This document shows, piece by piece, positions 1-12,200 of a stretch of DNA of 64,000 bases. The stretch comes from Ptiloglossa arizonensis. Lineage: Eukaryota > Arthropoda > Insecta > Hymenoptera > Colletidae. The notes under the pieces were generated by a model. It was not told the origin of the DNA and ran no database searches. It worked only from the letters and a program-made list of their open reading frames with translations. Made by a program: the position numbers and the translations under genes. How positions within the stretch are numbered: the stretch's first letter is position 1; the number at the start of each line of letters is the position of its first letter. The stretch is from positions 2,480,001-2,544,000 of the forward strand of contig NC_135059.1 in assembly GCF_051014685.1 (NCBI RefSeq), in the 5' to 3' direction.

Positions 1-2279
1 ATCGTACAATTAGGAACGTTAATGAGGTACTCGGGAACACGCGAGGGTTAATAGACATTTGCCAAATCAAGCGACGAATTACCCACCGTTCATTTTGTTC
101 GAAGCGTTTCGATATACGAACGAAAAATATACCAAAATTGTCGAGCAAGGATGAGCATTTAGCTACCAGACGAAAAATGCTGTTTAACTTGAAGATTTGG
201 TGACTCAGAGTTGTCGAACATCGTCGAAAGGAAAAGAAGAACATTTTTTTTTCACTGAAAAAGGTAATCGCGCGTTTTAATCGATGCATTTCGATACAGT
301 CGAACGAAGTGAGAGAGAGGTTGCAGCAAGAATTTGCTCTTCTCGAGTGCAACGAATACGATCTGTAACATCACGATTGTGAAAAGCTTACGAGGAACAC
401 GTCTCTTCGACGCAAAAGTGTACAATTAACCAACGTTCTTTATCGAATAATTGAACTCTGGTTGCACGAAGGAACGATCCTGCTCGAAATACACATCGGG
501 CACCGAGATAGTTTGAGAAATTGTGAAACTCGCGTATCGCCGCGCATTTTCCCACGTCTCCGCGTTCAATCGTACGTCAACGCCGAAAACCACCCCTTTC
601 ATTCGCCCGTTTCATTCGCCGCCCACGATACACCGCGCGTGGTAGAAAAGGAAAAAATAAAGAGCAACGAAATTCCGCGAGGGCCGTGCGCATAAAAAAT
701 TCGCACGTAAGTACGTTTCCGTCGATCGGACCGGCGATGCAACACGGACCCGGAGAGAATTATTCGACGTTCCTGGATACGAGATTTCTCGATATCCCGC
801 GAAGCACGGAGTTCGATCTTGCCTCCACGATTTCACCTCTCCTTCTCCTCCATCTCCTTTTTCCCTTCGTGTCTTTTTTCCCCCCCTTCGCGCCGGTTGT
901 GGCGTGCCACAATACAGGGTAACCGGGAGAACGGCCATAAAGCAAACGATAGAGAGACAATATTCTCTCCTGAGCAAACAATGGCTGACTTACGACGATC
1001 GTAAACAATCCCCTTATCCGCAGGTCGTTAACGCTGCATAATAATTTTCGCCAACCCCCATCGAGCGCGCGTGCCTCGGTATTATTTCCCGGGGGATCGA
1101 TCGGGAGAGCGGTATCGATCGATATCTGGACCGTAGGCTCGTTAGAACCTACTCATCCGATTCGATTCAATAATGATCACCTTTGGACGATGGCTGGCTT
1201 GGCTAACATCGCGCGTCGGGGTGTTCGAGCGACGTCGAGGTATTTCGTTGCGAATACCGGCGATGCCACTGACGCGATTAGCCATCGACGATGATCGAGC
1301 GATTCGAGATCGAAGTACTTCGTAAGAAGTAGCGAAGATGTCGAAATTTCAGGCGATATCGATTTTCGATGGCGATACTTTTGTAACGAATAGCCGATCG
1401 ATACGGATATGGATATATTACAGAGGAGATGCAAAGACTTACGAATGTATAAGAAATACGAATCAAAATATAATCGGTAGGAAACAAAGAGAGGGAAAAT
1501 ATGTAAATTCTTTGCTACGTTAAATATGTGGATACTTGGATACGTGCATAAACTCAACGATACTTTTAAGGAACCGGGCCGAGTGAATACTTTTATCAAA
1601 TCTAGTACCTATTGTGTTTAAAAACTACGTAACTTGATATAAGAGTCATGGCTAATTTTAGGATACTCGTGATTGGAATATCCGAAAATAAAAATACCAG
1701 TAACAGGTTTTCGAATGTTGTAAATAAACTTCGAATATTCGGTTAATTATTTGAATATGTTAATTTTGAGAACGTAACCCACGAACTTAGCTTCCTTGTT
1801 CATGAACGTTCGAGCAGACTGCATCGATAAATCTTACGCAACAGCGTTACAATACTACAATGCCTCTTCGACATCAATTAGCGCACGACCGATACGCGGC
1901 CAAAGTAATGCATCGTTGCTAATGCTTGCTAATTATTTTTTCCGCGCGTCGTGCACCTCATCCCGTCTCGATGCATGCTATATACAGGGAGTCTCGATAA
2001 TCGTAGTACAACCGAGAAAGGTTTCTTCGCGCAAAAATTAATCGAAAATATACGATGAAATTTTTTCGCACGATCTTCGACATGGAGAGAAACAAGTTTG
2101 CAAATAAATCGGATATGCACGCACTTGACCGCGATAAAAGTACCAGTGACCGTGTGCCAGTAGTCGACACTTAATACTAAATTTCAATTATGCAGAAAGG
2201 TATAGATTCCGATAGTGATCAATTTCTGGATTCTGTATTTAACATGTTTTTAGAAGTAGACCGGACTGGTCGGTGCAAC
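1..2279. other. Gene-free stretch
   Basis: I see no gene here. The short open frames on both strands overlap one another, lack recognisable domains and look like chance frames in CpG-rich DNA. There is a pyrimidine-rich run around 830-885 and otherwise mixed unique sequence. It could be intergenic or intronic to a gene outside the window. Confidence 0.5.
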
Positions 2280-3010
2280 TTTCTTTATTTTATTATTCTT
2301 TCTTCACTTTTGGAACATACGATAATCTGAAATCTCTACAATCTCGATGATACTGTAAAATTTTATTTCATATTTTCGAGTCGACTTTGCACGAAAAATC
2401 CACCTCTTATCGATAACACTAGGATCACTGGGTCACCCTGTACGATCGTGCGACACGATACGTTGCGTAGATGACTGAAATGAGTCGTGAAAAATATTTA
2501 TTTCATTATACTCTCTCTACTTTTGGAGCGTACGCTGTGAAAGAAACCTTCAGTGTCGGTGATATGACAAAATTTTTGTTCCATTTGTTTCATTATACTT
2601 TCTTCACTTTTGGAGCGTACGCTGTGAAAGAAACCTTCAGTCTCGGTGATACGTCAAAATGTTTGTTCCATATTTTCGATTCGATTTTGCGAGTCGAATT
2701 CACCGGTTACCGGTTGCGATCGTGCGATGCGATACATTGCGTAGATGACTGAAACGAGTCGTGAAAAATACTTATTTCATTATACTTTCTCTACTTTTGG
2801 AACATACGCTGTGAAAGAAACCTTCAGTGTTCCAAATTTCCAAATTTTTATTCCACATTTTCGATTCGATTTTGCGAGTCGAATCCACCGATTGCCGGTT
2901 GCACCGCGATCGCTGGGAGACCCTGTACGATCGCGAGACACGAGCGCGATGCCAAACGTCGTCGCTGTGTACTGCAATACGTCACGTCGGTGGCTCAAAT
3001 GAGTCAGAAT
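2280..3010. repeat. Degenerate tandem repeat, about 274-bp period
   Basis: The phrase ATGACTGAAATGAGTCGTG at 2471 recurs as ATGACTGAAACGAGTCGTG at 2745, 274 bp apart. It is followed each time by the same stretch ending in CGTACGCTGTGAAAGAAACC or a one-base variant. A further internal copy of that stretch lies near 2600. Related phrases around 2430 and 2915 (CCCTGTACGATCG) extend the array on both sides. The units are diverged, and some are partly duplicated within the unit. The short open frames inside are by-products of the repeat. Confidence 0.7.
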
Positions 3011-5099
3011 GACCTCTCACCGGCACGGCGTCGAGTACCCGGCATCCAGTACCCGTGGATCGAATGTCCGCCACCCACGGCCGTCGATCGCCGATAGATC
3101 ACACCTGATCGTAAATAGATCACTCGCGCCCGTTCCCGGCCCGTGGGCGTACCTTCCGATCCCGAGCGTTTGGCCAAAGTGATTTTCAACATTGTCTCGA
3201 ATCAATGCCACCGATCTCATTATAGATACGTCTCGCGAAAACGTTTTTCACTTTTTTCGCACCGTTTTTCTTTTTCTCGCCTCTCGTTTCAGCCGGAGGT
3301 GCCGCGGCGCCGGCTTTGTTAATTCACCGCGAACTATTTGCCCGGCAACGAGGCAGTGATTAACTTATTCGGCGTTCGTCTATTCGACGGCTTTCAATGG
3401 CTCGAGCTGGACGTTATCCGTGACGTATCGCATCACGCGTAAAACGCTCCAATTAAATCGCAACGAGCATTGATACGATTCGATCGGTATAATTGTCCGT
3501 GTTCGTGAAACCGACCGCAATGAGATCGCCGAGGTGTAATCGAGAATGACTAATATCTACAATGGTGGAACGTCGATGAAAATTTTAAATCGATTTATCG
3601 TTGACGTTGCGCCGATCGTGCGGAGTTTTTGCTCGATCGTTATATCGAGTCGTTTCGAGTAAATTGTATTCGTGGAAAATTTGTACAGGTATACGTAAAA
3701 TGATATCAATCTACCGATTTACCATTTTCATGCACGATATTCTCCTGTCACTGATCGAATTTATCGATGCTCGTTCCGTAGAAATTAGTCACGTTCTTAC
3801 CAAGTCCTTGAAGTTTTTCGTTTTCAGAAAGTTGTCTCGACTTCGAAATAAATGTTACCGTAGAGTTTGATCGATACTCGCAACAGACAGCGCAGTGTGT
3901 TCTACTTTATCAAAGTCGAAAAACAGAGTACTGTGTCAATAGATATTTTTCTTACGTTTATTTACGACTGCAAAATATCAACCGTCTTGTTCAAACTTGT
4001 TTCAGCAATTGATAGAACTCTGACAATCAAACAGCAATGGACGTGATATTTTTCGAACTTGTACAAAATTTCGTATAGTTAAGCGCAAAGATTCATTATA
4101 CGATCCGATGCAATTAACAGAAGTGGTCTAGAATTAATTCTAGGAAGAAAGAAAAATCAGTCGTGGTTAGAATTACGAATCGTATTGTAATTCTATGTAA
4201 AAATTATTTGACACTGTCCTCGTTCCTCTTATACATCACATTCTCCTTAACTCAAGAATTAATAAAGTTAAATGTTTTACAACACCATTTTTCAACGAAG
4301 ATTTTTTTCACGATATAAAATTTAATTATTGTCAGAAGGGGAAGTTTTGCAGTGCGTGAACTATAATCTGCGATACTCCTCTAATCTAATTTTACCGCAT
4401 ATTCGTACATAGCAAAAGATGCTGGAAATGAAATTTTGAAATCTTTTCGTTATATTCAAATTTTCCATAAATTCGATAGTAACAGAAAGGTCCACCCGAA
4501 CCGTTCTGCCTCCAATCCCCTACGAGATCGAGTAACAACAGATATCCCTAGTTACGTGTACTTTAGAAAATAAAAGAAAAAAAGTTGCATATGAAAAAAC
4601 TATCGAAATATCGTATTTGTTAAATTCGAAGGATCTTTCGTATTCCGAGCAACATCGAACGACCCAACCGGTGTGCAATATAATCCACACTTTTACAAGT
4701 CTTTGGTGCTAAAATGAGTGGGCCGAGCGCATAAATTCAGGAGATAACACCACGAATGAACATGTTGAGTGAAAATTCTACAAGAGTGAAATAGTGTTCG
4801 ATCGTTTCCAATTAGAAGCCCTGGAGGGTGTCGGATATCGTTCTCCGGTGCGAGCAAATCGCGTCGAATTTGAGGATTATAGGTACGTTTCGTGTAACGT
4901 GCAATGTACCGTGCTGTTTACGACTTACTTTACGACACCTCGTGCAATCATTCAACGATCGAGTAACGAAATGAACGTCCGAGGAAGGATTTTTCGTCAC
5001 GTGATTTACGAGAGAAACCGAAAGGTTTCGAGCCGCTTTGAAGCAACGGACAGCGCTCTAAAGACATTACCTCTGTTACTTTAATGAGCCATTTAGCAG
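3011..5099. other. Gene-free stretch
   Basis: No exon, RNA gene or mobile element could be supported. Positions 3290-3500 are GC-richer and contain AATTAA and TTAATT motifs. The rest is AT-richer, low-complexity-like sequence with scattered short open frames. Confidence 0.5.
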
Positions 5100-5460
5100 C
5101 ATTTATCGGATTCAGCTGAAACCTTTTACCGGCTGTTTGTAAACATCATGAGGCCCGCTTGGAAAAAGGCGCGCGGTGTGTACAGCCGTTCGAGAGGGGC
5201 CCTCCAGCGATACAGACGTGCAGCAATATGTATGTATGTATATCGATCGGGACGCCGATTGCGTAATTGCAATTAAAGCGATCTTGTAATCGTAAGCCGG
5301 GTATAATTAATGAACTGAATCGTGCTGACGCTCCGAGTGTTGTCTATCGCGGCGCACGATCGTGCCGCAGGCCGTGAGTAAGCGCAATTTGCCATATTGT
5401 CTCTAATAATCCCGGCTAATTAGTTTTGTCTCCCGTTTATATCGGTCGTCGGCGAGCGCA
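5100..5460. promoter_or_regulatory. Candidate non-coding regulatory island
   Basis: This is a GC-balanced, complex block standing out from AT-rich flanks, with several homeodomain-type cores close together: AATTGCAATTAA near 5266-5277, ATAATTAATGAA near 5302-5313 and CTAATTAG near 5415-5422. No open frame explains it. Clusters of TAATTA-type sites in otherwise non-coding insect DNA often mark developmental enhancers. Here that is only an inference from composition and motif spacing. Confidence 0.25.
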
Positions 5461-5738
5461 CACCCGTCGCCTCTTCTGCCAACGTATCTACAGACGGAAG
5501 AGAAAGCATCGCCCACGCATTCGCCGGGCACGCTGTAAAATTTCAGAAACGACAGGAAACTTCCATATTCCTTATCCTTGAAAAACGTATCTTTCGTTAT
5601 GAAATATTGAAACGTAACGGAAATAAAAAAAGAAAAAAGTAAATTAACGCAACCGACACGTATCGATTAATAAGGTACAACGAAACATACATTTCGCGCG
5701 ACAACCGAGTACGTTGGATCGTATTTTGACCAACAAAT

Positions 5739-5880
5739 ATTATTTACGGTAAAACTATAATAATGAAATTTTTGTTAAGAAATAGACATTATTTACGGTG
5801 AAACTACAGCCGTGAAATTTCGACTAACAAATATCACGAGCAGCGAAGCTACGACTGTGAAATTTTCATTAAGAATCCGA
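5739..5880. repeat. Short decayed tandem repeat, about 50-bp period
   Basis: Two clear units and one weaker unit share the order TATTTACGGT, AAACTA, then TGAAATTT (5740, 5789 and about 5840). The unit length is about 49-51 bp, and the third unit has lost the first block. Confidence 0.55.
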
Positions 5881-8620
5881 GTTTAACAACCGTAAGAGTA
5901 GATTTTTCCTGTATCGTTTACAGGATTTTTTCACCGAATATATCGATTGTTGAGATTAGTGACACATTCGTGCTAATAGTCAGGACCTTTTGTTACCATA
6001 CTTATAAACGCACGTACACAAATGTACAATACACACACGCTCCATAATACATACTCGAGCTGCTTCGTTCGTTGCACACGATACGTACGCATGTACTATC
6101 CTACAATTTTAAAGCTAGCGTATATTTCGAGCGCCAAGTTCAAAATTTTTTAACTATCCCTTCAAAGAACGTATCGAAAGTTTCAACACAGAATTGCGTT
6201 ATAGGAGATTCGTCAACACGAGGAAGGGGTTATAACTCGACACCAGAAAGGAACAAAGAGACCTCGGATCTCTTTTACGTCCTGGTGATGCCCACGAAGA
6301 GACAGAGAAGGGGAAGAAGAGCTGGCGGTCTATTAGAGGACGAAATTAGTTCTACACGTATGGCGAACGTAATGCAACAAGCAACGTAAAGAGACGAGGC
6401 GAGCTGGAGCGAGCAAAGCGAGTCTCGGTCGCTGCTGCCGTCCGTAGGTCGCGGATTTATGGCCAGCCGGGTTTTATGCCCTGTTTGTAGAAGAAGAAGT
6501 GCACGGAAGATCCTTGATTATTTCCTAGTTCGCTTTTACGTTTCAATTTAGCTTCTTTGACTACGGTCTCGCTCAGGTTTCTCCGGGTGATCGGTTCGAA
6601 ACGGAGCAACTGACCGCGCTGCTCGTTGCGTCGCCACGCAACCTGCACTCTTCGCACTGTAAGGTGAATCGATTGGAAAAATCAAAGGCTAAGATTGACT
6701 CTTAATATCCGTATATATGCTTTATTCTGTCGACTGCTCGCATACCAAAGATCGACTGCCTTTTTCGGGTTAAGTCGTATCTTCCGTTTCTCCAAAGCTG
6801 TTTACAGTTTCTCGATTCTTCTAAAACTTCAACTGTCGCATTTTGACGACCCTGCTTATTTAGTGGAGACCATGAGTTGTCCCAATCGAACCTAAATATC
6901 GCCACATGTATACAAACAGCTTACAGCACAATACTTCGCCAATCGTCAAACGATCGAAGCGTTTCCTTCGAATCTTCGAACCAGCTTCGAAATTTACGAA
7001 TTGTTAAAACGAATTCACTTACAGGAAGTATATTACTCTTTAAACCGATAAGGAATATTCTAAGTGTTCTAAGATGAGTAAAGGGAAAAAACGAGAAATG
7101 TATTTTTCGTAATCTTTCGTTTTGCAGCAGATTTTGTTCGCGAAAACTGGGATCACAATGCTATTAAATAGTAATTGAAATGTTTAAAATCGTCTGCATA
7201 AGACAGCATTAATGATTTGATCTACTGGTGAAAAACAGAGAGTGTCCAATCGGTACTGAAACGAAATTACTATTTGAAAAAGAGAAAAGATTTGGAAAGA
7301 CAAGTATTTGTAACAAAATTGTTACATTTGCGATGAAAGTATCTGTTAGAAAGGTGTCGTTTTATAGTTGGCGTCTCTCAACCACCCCTCCCGACAAGAC
7401 TTTCTTAATAACAACAAACAATAACCTAGCATTCGTCTTACGATTACGTTTACATAAGACAAATGATTTCAGAAATTGAATTTCTCTTTCATTCGAAGCT
7501 CACAATTAAAAAATTACCAATCTTCGTACAAAATCTCCGTACGTCGAATTCTCGTTCGTTGAACTTCTTCCTCGAGAACATCTATAAGTCGAATCCTCTG
7601 TAACTCGAAGATTCTAGCTCTCCTCTCCATTGTATCAGAATCACTCTGCAGTCGTTTGAACTCACTATCGAGAATTTTCTCATCTCGTCTACCTTGCCTG
7701 CTCGCGGTAACGAAACAAGCTAGTAGATCTGTCGTGTTTTACAATCATTACTATCTATTAATCGTTAGAAACAACCGATTCGAGTCGAGTGGTGTTCGGA
7801 ATACCCTCGTTCCGTGCACCCTAACCGCTCGCTACATTGTCGCGAGCCAGCTAGTAGATCTATCTCGTTTCACAGCCGTATTTACGGCGGAGTATTCGTT
7901 AAAACGTCCGTGTTCACCAAAAATATGTATCTATTCGCGAAAGCAACCACGCGGTTGTTTCGCAGTTTGGCAAAAATTCCGCGCGACTGGTAACGAACAC
8001 CTCGTAATCCTCTGTTGCGAGCTAGGTGCAAAGAGGCAGAGTTTACGGATAAATAACGTTTACGCGGCAGTTAGGGGCGGGAAAAAGGACATTAACGAGG
8101 ACGTGGCTGGTGGAAGTGTCGGTGAAACGGGGATTTCCCAACACGGCTTACCTAGAATTTGTAAATCAACGGGTGGAAGCGGCGTACACGCTCGTGCGTG
8201 TGATGCAAACGCGTCGCCCGACCTATTCACGCCCACCTTCGCGACCATAGCTGCCAACTGTAATTGACTTTGTATTGAGATTTATCTGGTTCATGGCGAT
8301 CTTTTAACAAAGATTTCCCGCGGGTTTATTGGCTCGGTGTTGCGACAGAACATTCACGGTGACCACGACACTGTGTAATTAAACTAGCGTCATACTTTAC
8401 GACCCTGCCGCGGTAATTTGTTCGAAACGATCTTGTCGCTGGCTCGTTCCCGGCCGGAGGAAAACTTTCGGCGTGCTCGCCTTCCTGCACGGCGGTCCCG
8501 CTTATTACGCAAATCGCGACAGGGGTGATTCGTGTCACTGCGACGGTTCGTTGCTTGACAATGAACGTGTGACGGGGCTTTTACGCGTCACTTGCGGTAA
8601 ATTAAATATTTCAACGAAAA
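5881..8620. other. Gene-free stretch with one unsupported long frame
   Basis: I can support no gene. A 203-codon open frame at 7656-8267 (plus) has no recognisable domain, is rich in Arg, Ser and Cys, and is overlapped by open frames on the other strand. I treat it as a chance frame in CpG-rich DNA. Positions 8270-8560 are GC-richer and could be regulatory. Confidence 0.45.
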
Positions 8621-9255
8621 ATAATACCAACTGTGGATTATTAAAGAGATGAATCTTTTCAACTGAGAAAAGATGTCGTCGCGTGAATCTAGACTTAGAT
8701 TCTTCAACTAAGGATTACTAAAGAGATGAATCTTTTGAACTAAGAAAAGATTCTGTCCTCGTGTAAATCTAGACTTAGATTCTTCAACTAAGGATTATTA
8801 AACAGATGAATCTTTTCAACTAAGAAAAGATTCTGTCGTCGCGTGCATCTAGACTTAGATTCTTCATCTAAGGATTATTAAAGAAATTAATATTTTCAAC
8901 TAAGAAAAGATTCTGTCGTCGCATGAATCTAGACTTAGATTCTTCAACTAAGGATTATTAAAGAGATGAATCTTTTCAACTAAGAAAAGGTTCTGTCCTT
9001 GCGTAAATCTAGACTTAGATTCTCCATCTAGGGATTATTAAAGAAATTAATATTTTCAACTAAGAAAAGGTTCTGTCGTCGCATAAATCTAGACTTAGAT
9101 TCTCCAATTAAGGATTATTAAACAGATTAATCTTTTCAACTAAGAAAAGGTTCTGTCGTCACGTAAATCTACACTTAGATTCTTCAGCTAAGGATTATTA
9201 AAGAGATGAATCTTTTCAACTAAGAAAAGATTCTGCCGTCACGTGAATCTACTCT
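8621..9255. repeat. 80-bp minisatellite, about eight units
   Basis: The phrase ATCTAGACTTAGAT starts at 8687, 8767, 8847, 8927, 9007 and 9087, with a variant at 9167. The period is exactly 80 bp, with no insertions or deletions between units. Each unit also contains GGATTATTAAAGAGATGAA and TCAACTAAGAAAAG. The last unit (after about 9240) breaks down. Units differ by a few substitutions only, so the array is fairly young or homogenised. Confidence 0.9.
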
Positions 9256-12200
9256 TCAATACTTTGTTGAACCGTAGTAAAAGAAAGTTAAGCGAGACAC
9301 AAATGATTTCAGTTTGAAGGTTAGACTTAGATTCTCCAGTTTATTCGCATTTGGGTCTATATATACAGTCTTATCCTTTTAGATAGCTTTGTACGGTAGG
9401 TGAGAGTGGGGATTAGGGCAAAGTTCAGTCGATGTCATCCAGGTACTGTCATTCCTGGGCAATGGGCTGTTTTTGGTGAATCGCAAGGGCAAGGTTCAGC
9501 TGATGTCATCTGGTGATAGATAATCTTTGAACGATGAATCGTTTGATGCTTCACAAACGTGTCGTTCGATCGATTCGCGTGGTTAAATACGCAACGACTT
9601 GCGAAATGATCCTCGATACGATAGACAATGGTTTCGCGGAATTTCGATGACTACGAAGACCGTCTCGAATGCGAACGAGACTTTTTTCTCGCATCGATTT
9701 CAGCGCGTTAAGAAGAATTATTTTTATGTACAGTGTGCTTGGTAACTTCTATACATTTTTGGCAGTGAATTGGCAAGTTTGTTGTTATATATTTTGAAAT
9801 AATTGCGCTTTGTTACCGGTTATTGAACTTGTCTTCTTATCGGTTGCAATGTGTAAGGAAACAAAAGAGGATTCGTCTCTTTAATAATCCATAGTTGGAA
9901 TTATTTTTGTTTTAAATATTTAGTTTACCAAGTGACGCGTAAAAGTCCTATATATTTCTCCTATAATCGATATATAATCGATAATAACAAGTTATTTCGG
10001 GCAATTGTTAATAGTAGAATTGTTCCAGTTACAAAATCATGCCACATATTGTTACGAAATTATATATGGACACTTGTAACGAGGACATTGCTTAAATTTT
10101 TTTAGAGAAAGAATGATATTTTTATTGTACCATGTCCAAGTATATAATTTTCAATTGAAATTTCTGACAATTTATACGCAGAAATTTCATCGTTACTGTA
10201 CCGAAACGAGTCTATTCGTTGTTCAGCTTTTACTTGAACGTAACGATTTAAATTATTACGATAATATTAACGATCGCGAATGTACGAACAAACGTGATGG
10301 TCTGAGAACGATGAAAAAAGACAATCGTAGAAAGTAAAATTTAATAAACAACTCGAACAAGCAGATAGAATAAGAGACACAAATTAAGCAAAGAATTATA
10401 ATATTTCCAATAAAGGAATAGGGCGATCGAAAAACGAATTTTTACATTTTCACCAGATAATACGTTAAAAATCATTTTCAACTATTATACCGTTTACAAT
10501 TGTCTTTAATGGATCGATTAAAATATCACGAATATAGTCTACCGACTTTATATTTTCGACTTATCCAATATTTTCGATTAGAATAACAATTCAATCGAAT
10601 CGAAAATTTTGGGCTCTTTTAGTTACGAATCGAAATTAATTTCTGGATTAATTTTGAATCGAAGGAATACTCTCTTAGAATTGTTCATTTCTCCAATATT
10701 TTCAGAATGAAATTTTAAACGAGGAATTTGACGACGAGGAGGAGGAAAGAACAGGGGGACGCAGTTTCGGAGCGTCCCTTTGCGCAATTATAATATTCAT
10801 TTTTCTTTTTGCATTCCCACGTAGTAATGACGCTCGCATAACTTTCGTGAAACGACCGCTGGCGGGGTCCACGGAGGCAATCAGATAAAAGCAAACACCC
10901 GCACGGTCTTACGTAACCGAGCGCGTGTTACGACGTGCGTGTGACTGTTTGAACGTGTTTGTCGGTGTTGTTTTAATTTCCTTGTTGCGCGTGGTCTTTT
11001 AAGTTTCTCTTTCTCCGTGAAGAAGGGAGACGATGGTGCGCGTTAATATGTATGTAGACACCACAAGTTCTTGCGAACGTAAAAGATGGTCCTGCCCTAT
11101 ACGGGTGTTTGCGCACATTCTTTCATTTTTTTGCTGTATACGGCACTTTAAGCTTTCCTTTCCACGCAAAAAGGGGAGACAATATATACGCGTATACGTG
11201 GGTGTGTGATATTTGCGCGGCGTTCATGATTTTTCTGTGGTTCGTTTGGCATTGTACCGTGTGTGGACAAGTACCGCCTAAAAATTACATACAACGGACA
11301 AATAACCGTTTGACCGTGGATGTTTATCCGTATAAGATATGCAAAAGAATATAGGACATTTATAAATATATAAATATACATTATGTACGAAAAATATACA
11401 CGTATGCATATTTAGTATGTATATATGTTCGTAGATACGAAGAGTGTGTAAAATATGTAAGGAATATGTACGATGTACGTGCACAGTGCAAAATAATATT
11501 CGAATTATTGTAACATTGTATGTAATTGTTAAAAATATTTAAATCGTTCTAGCGTTATTTAGCAACGTAATGTAAACTCGTAATTAAAATTAACAAAATT
11601 TAACAGAACGAATGTAGTACCAAGGGGGTATGTCTCAATATTTTTGCAATTAACAAGTTACGTACAGTAAGCAAATTATTCCGATTAATAATCACGACAC
11701 GAGCCGCGCAATTGTTTCGTCACAACGTCGCATAAGCCATCGAACAACGCAACTATGTATGTTGCCGTGGCCGGTTTTCATGCTAGCCAACCTTTGCCGG
11801 GGCACGTGCCCTAATCAATGTCAGACTAATCCTTTCTGACTCTACATTGTTTAGTATGATAAATGTCAATTTGGGCGTGGTCCGTATCTTTGATAGCATA
11901 CTAGCGATACCCATTGACGTGGTCGTGCAAAACACGAAACGAATCTCGCGAGATGAATATACTCCATATTGCACAAAGTATGCAAAACATTCGTGCATAC
12001 GTCGTTTAACAGAAATGTGCAAAATAACCATATCTTTAAACAATTTCGAACCAAATTCCACTCTTCTAAATATATATTTATGAAAATGTATATTTGTGTA
12101 CACATACCTAGTCCGAGAATACGCGAATTTTTAAATCGGTGTATTCGAAACAAAACACAAAGTTACTTGGATTTTATTTCATACGGTGCGTTGAATATAA

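Noticed and set aside
6590..6615. GGTTCGAAAC phrase resembling a tRNA T-arm
   Set aside because: No matching acceptor, D-arm or anticodon arm could be folded around it.
7656..8267. 203-codon open frame, plus strand
   Set aside because: No recognisable domain or splice context; overlapping frames on the other strand; CpG-rich composition makes chance frames common.
8621..9255. CRISPR-like regular spacing of the 80-bp repeat
   Set aside because: The whole 80-bp unit is repeated with no unique spacers, and the genome is eukaryotic.
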